Shown piece by piece: positions 62,211 to 64,000 of a stretch of 64,000 bases of DNA (the stretch's first letter is position 1; each line of letters begins with the position of its first letter). The DNA is taken from contig NZ_KB849623.1 in NCBI RefSeq assembly GCF_000368685.1, positions 186,001 to 250,000 on the forward strand, in the 5' to 3' direction. The notes below the pieces were generated by a model. That model did no database searches. It saw only the letters and a program-made list of their open reading frames with translations, and was not told where the DNA came from. Both the position numbers and the translations under genes were made by a program. This DNA comes from Acinetobacter baylyi DSM 14961 = CIP 107474 (GTDB lineage: Bacteria; Pseudomonadota; Gammaproteobacteria; Pseudomonadales; Moraxellaceae).

Positions 62211-64000
62211 TCATCCAATTTTATCCTCAGTGGCATAGCCTAAAATGGCATCAAGCCTTAAGATAAACTCATCTTCTGGTTTCCAGTAATAATAACCCTG
62301 CCCTGTATGTCCGTTCATTCCACGCAGATATAAATAGGTGGCGCCTCCCAAATGTTCTGCAATCTCATAATGTTCAAGTTTTACTTTCAAATAACGGTGT
62401 AAAGCCACCAGATACAGTGCTGCCTGCAACCAGTAACTCGAATGGGTCATATTCTCGCGAATAGCCAGGCCATCATAATGAGTTTGATCTGTTCCGAGAA
62501 AGTTACTCTTGTAGTCGGCAATGTGAAAACGCTGGCCATCAAAGTACATCAAATCAATTGAGCCATTCAGGTATCGGGCAGAATATGCATCCAGAAATTC
62601 TGGCATCTCGATGTGATACTCGATAAATAACTGTTGAATACGGCGCATGGCGAGGACACGATCAGATAGCGCCAGATAAAAAGGACACTCTGATAAAAAC
62701 TGCCCGCTTTGTAATTGCTTGAGTTGAAAGTCTTGATGCAAAGGCGTTTTGAGTACATCATCCAACCAATCGGCAAGCCATTGGTAAAGTCTATTTTCGT
62801 CGCCATTCAGCTCTGGGAAAGCATCTATATAAACAGGATAAAGCATCTCCCAGAGGCTGCCATAATCATTTTTAAATCGACGACGAATTTCAGTTATCCA
62901 CTCTTCTGTCTGATTAAAATTGATATGTTCAAAAATTTCGTGCAGAAAGTTTCCCGCCAGTGTGCCTTTGGGAAAATTTTGCTTAATCCATGCAATTGGC
63001 TGTATAGCGGCTTGAGAATATTGAATGCTTGTGGTGGTATCACGCTCATCCTCTGCCTGCTCTGGGCGTGTTTGCATTGACACCAACGTATCTGCATAGC
63101 TCACGCGTGGCTTTAAATGTTGTGCCAGATAACTAAAACTGGTTTTCCCGCGTGGATAGAAACGCTGCTGGGGCAAAGGTGCCGCATAGATCAGGATTTT
63201 CTGAGGCGTTTCATGGACAGTCAAAGGTTCGGGACACTGCATCAGCAGCGCTTCTTCAATACTGTATTCATGCAGAAAAGGTGAATCCTGATTTTTCCAG
63301 AATGCCAAGGCATCTTTTGATTTTTGCTGCGGATCATGCAACATGGCATAGACACGATGGCTAGCACGTGTAAGCGCAACGTACCAGATCCTGTTTTGTT
63401 CTGCGGTAGCGCGTTCAGTATGTTGAATGATTGCCTCTGGAGTCAGTTGAGTTTTGTCTGCAATCGCAATCACGCGCTTGGTCTGCATCTGTCCTGTAGA
63501 TTCATCCAGAATTTCAGCCCTAGAAAAATTCAGGTCTTTGTTCTGATCCCGAAGAGGTTTATCTGCACCCAGTAAAAAAACGATCTTAAACTCTAAGCCC
63601 TTCGACTGATGAATCGTCATTAATTGCACCCCAGCATCACTGGAAAGTTTGCGTTCCAGCTCCCACTCTCGTTCGCTTGGCGATCTGAGTTGCTTGAGAT
63701 ACCAATGATATAAATTTTGTGCACCCTGATACTGCTCGCTGTGTTTGCTCAGCAATTCACTCAGATGACGCAGATTGACCACAGCACGTTCATTTTCCCT
63801 GCTATGTTTGGCTCCCAAATTTTGCCAGACCTGAAATATATTCAGACCACGCTGCCATGCTGGTAAAAAACCTTGATGGAGCCAGATTTCTCTTAATCCA
63901 TCCAACTGGTTCATATAATCACTCAGTCCAACTGGGCTTTGTTCAAGCTGATACAGGCGCTCAAGATCGAAGCCCATCAATCGGCTTAACAGCGCACGTT
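62211..64000 (-). CDS. recB: Exodeoxyribonuclease V beta subunit (RecB), C-terminal part (cut by window edge)
   Basis: The minus-strand frame is open to base 64000, so the N-terminal helicase half lies outside. The visible part, almost 600 residues, has UvrD-type helicase motifs 'MTIHQSKGLEFKIVFLLGAD' and 'RIWYVALTRASHRVY'. It ends with the nuclease domain: 'GNFLHEIFEHI', then 'GSIDLMYFDGQRFHIADYKSNFLG' with the catalytic Asp and Lys (D-x-K) and 'YWLQAALYLVALHRYL'. RecB is the 3'-5' helicase and sole nuclease of RecBCD. recD follows after about 50-95 bases; recC should lie upstream, outside the window. Confidence 0.95.
   Translation of the reverse strand, partial: RALLSRLMGFDLERLYQLEQSPVGLSDYMNQLDGLREIWLHQGFLPAWQRGLNIFQVWQNLGAKHSRENERAVVNLRHLSELLSKHSEQYQGAQNLYHWYLKQLRSPSEREWELERKLSSDAGVQLMTIHQSKGLEFKIVFLLGADKPLRDQNKDLNFSRAEILDESTGQMQTKRVIAIADKTQLTPEAIIQHTERATAEQNRIWYVALTRASHRVYAMLHDPQQKSKDALAFWKNQDSPFLHEYSIEEALLMQCPEPLTVHETPQKILIYAAPLPQQRFYPRGKTSFSYLAQHLKPRVSYADTLVSMQTRPEQAEDERDTTTSIQYSQAAIQPIAWIKQNFPKGTLAGNFLHEIFEHINFNQTEEWITEIRRRFKNDYGSLWEMLYPVYIDAFPELNGDENRLYQWLADWLDDVLKTPLHQDFQLKQLQSGQFLSECPFYLALSDRVLAMRRIQQLFIEYHIEMPEFLDAYSARYLNGSIDLMYFDGQRFHIADYKSNFLGTDQTHYDGLAIRENMTHSSYWLQAALYLVALHRYLKVKLEHYEIAEHLGGATYLYLRGMNGHTGQGYYYWKPEDEFILRLDAILGYATEDKIG

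Noticed and set aside
1..64000. CRISPR arrays, insertion sequences, prophage or toxin-antitoxin modules
   Set aside because: No regularly spaced repeats of CRISPR size, no transposase or integrase motifs and no paired small toxin-antitoxin genes were found on either strand.

Overview
The window looks like ordinary chromosome of an Acinetobacter species (Moraxellaceae). The base composition is moderately AT-rich. The genes read as Acinetobacter core genes: a NorM/AbeM-type MATE pump, a stand-alone gspF-gspG pair, cbpA-cbpM, rpsO-pnp, recB-recD, rne, rppH-ptsP and a KatA-type catalase. No phage, insertion sequence, integrase or CRISPR array was seen. The genus call is an inference from gene content, not a database match.

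Layout. 1-5.7 kb: the end of a LysR regulator, ovoA (ovothiol synthase), a Rieske oxygenase divergent from a LysR regulator, and a HAD phosphatase. 5.9-8.8 kb: rppH-ptsP, ending in a terminator shared with aidB (8.8-10.5). 11.1-12.6 kb: catalase. 12.7-18.2 kb: an MBL-fold hydrolase, a CDF metal exporter, a CatM/BenM-like LysR regulator, a DUF1345 membrane protein, and a WYL regulator with a GST. 18.3-24.0 kb: HAD/rluC divergent from rne, which has a leader of about 600 nt. 24.2-27.2 kb: an acyl-CoA synthetase, two identical tRNA-Lys genes and ahpC. 27.3-36.4 kb: a LysR/SDR pair, hemW, a DMT transporter, abeM, two SfnB/DszC-like flavoproteins and a UbiB-family kinase. 36.5-46.7 kb: rpmE2 behind a Zur-type palindrome, a HopJ-family protein, GFA, a YhiN flavoprotein, a TrmB-like methyltransferase, yacG, aroE, tusA, corC-lnt, and gspF-gspG. 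46.8-64 kb: priA, a Kef-type antiporter, hslO, cbpA-cbpM, crcB behind a fluoride riboswitch, a CorA family transporter, rpsO-pnp, an EstB-like serine hydrolase, recD and the 3' part of recB.

Functional themes. RNA processing and decay is well represented (rppH, rne, pnp, rluC and the TrmB-like protein), and RNase E carries two NDPR motifs in its tail. Redox and thiol protection includes ovoA, katA, ahpC, hslO, a GST and GFA. Ion homeostasis includes CDF, CorC, CorA, Kef, CrcB and the zinc-free L31.

No large undescribed gene system is evident. The less ordinary signals are regulatory or structural. They are five DnaA-box-like 9-mers at an exact 12-bp period across the start of recD; a fluoride riboswitch; a Zur-like box upstream of rpmE2; a strongly terminated minus-strand transcript candidate downstream of recD; the long structured rne leader; and a TrmB-like protein lacking the family signature motif. 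All similarity statements rest on recognising motifs by eye; no searches were run.
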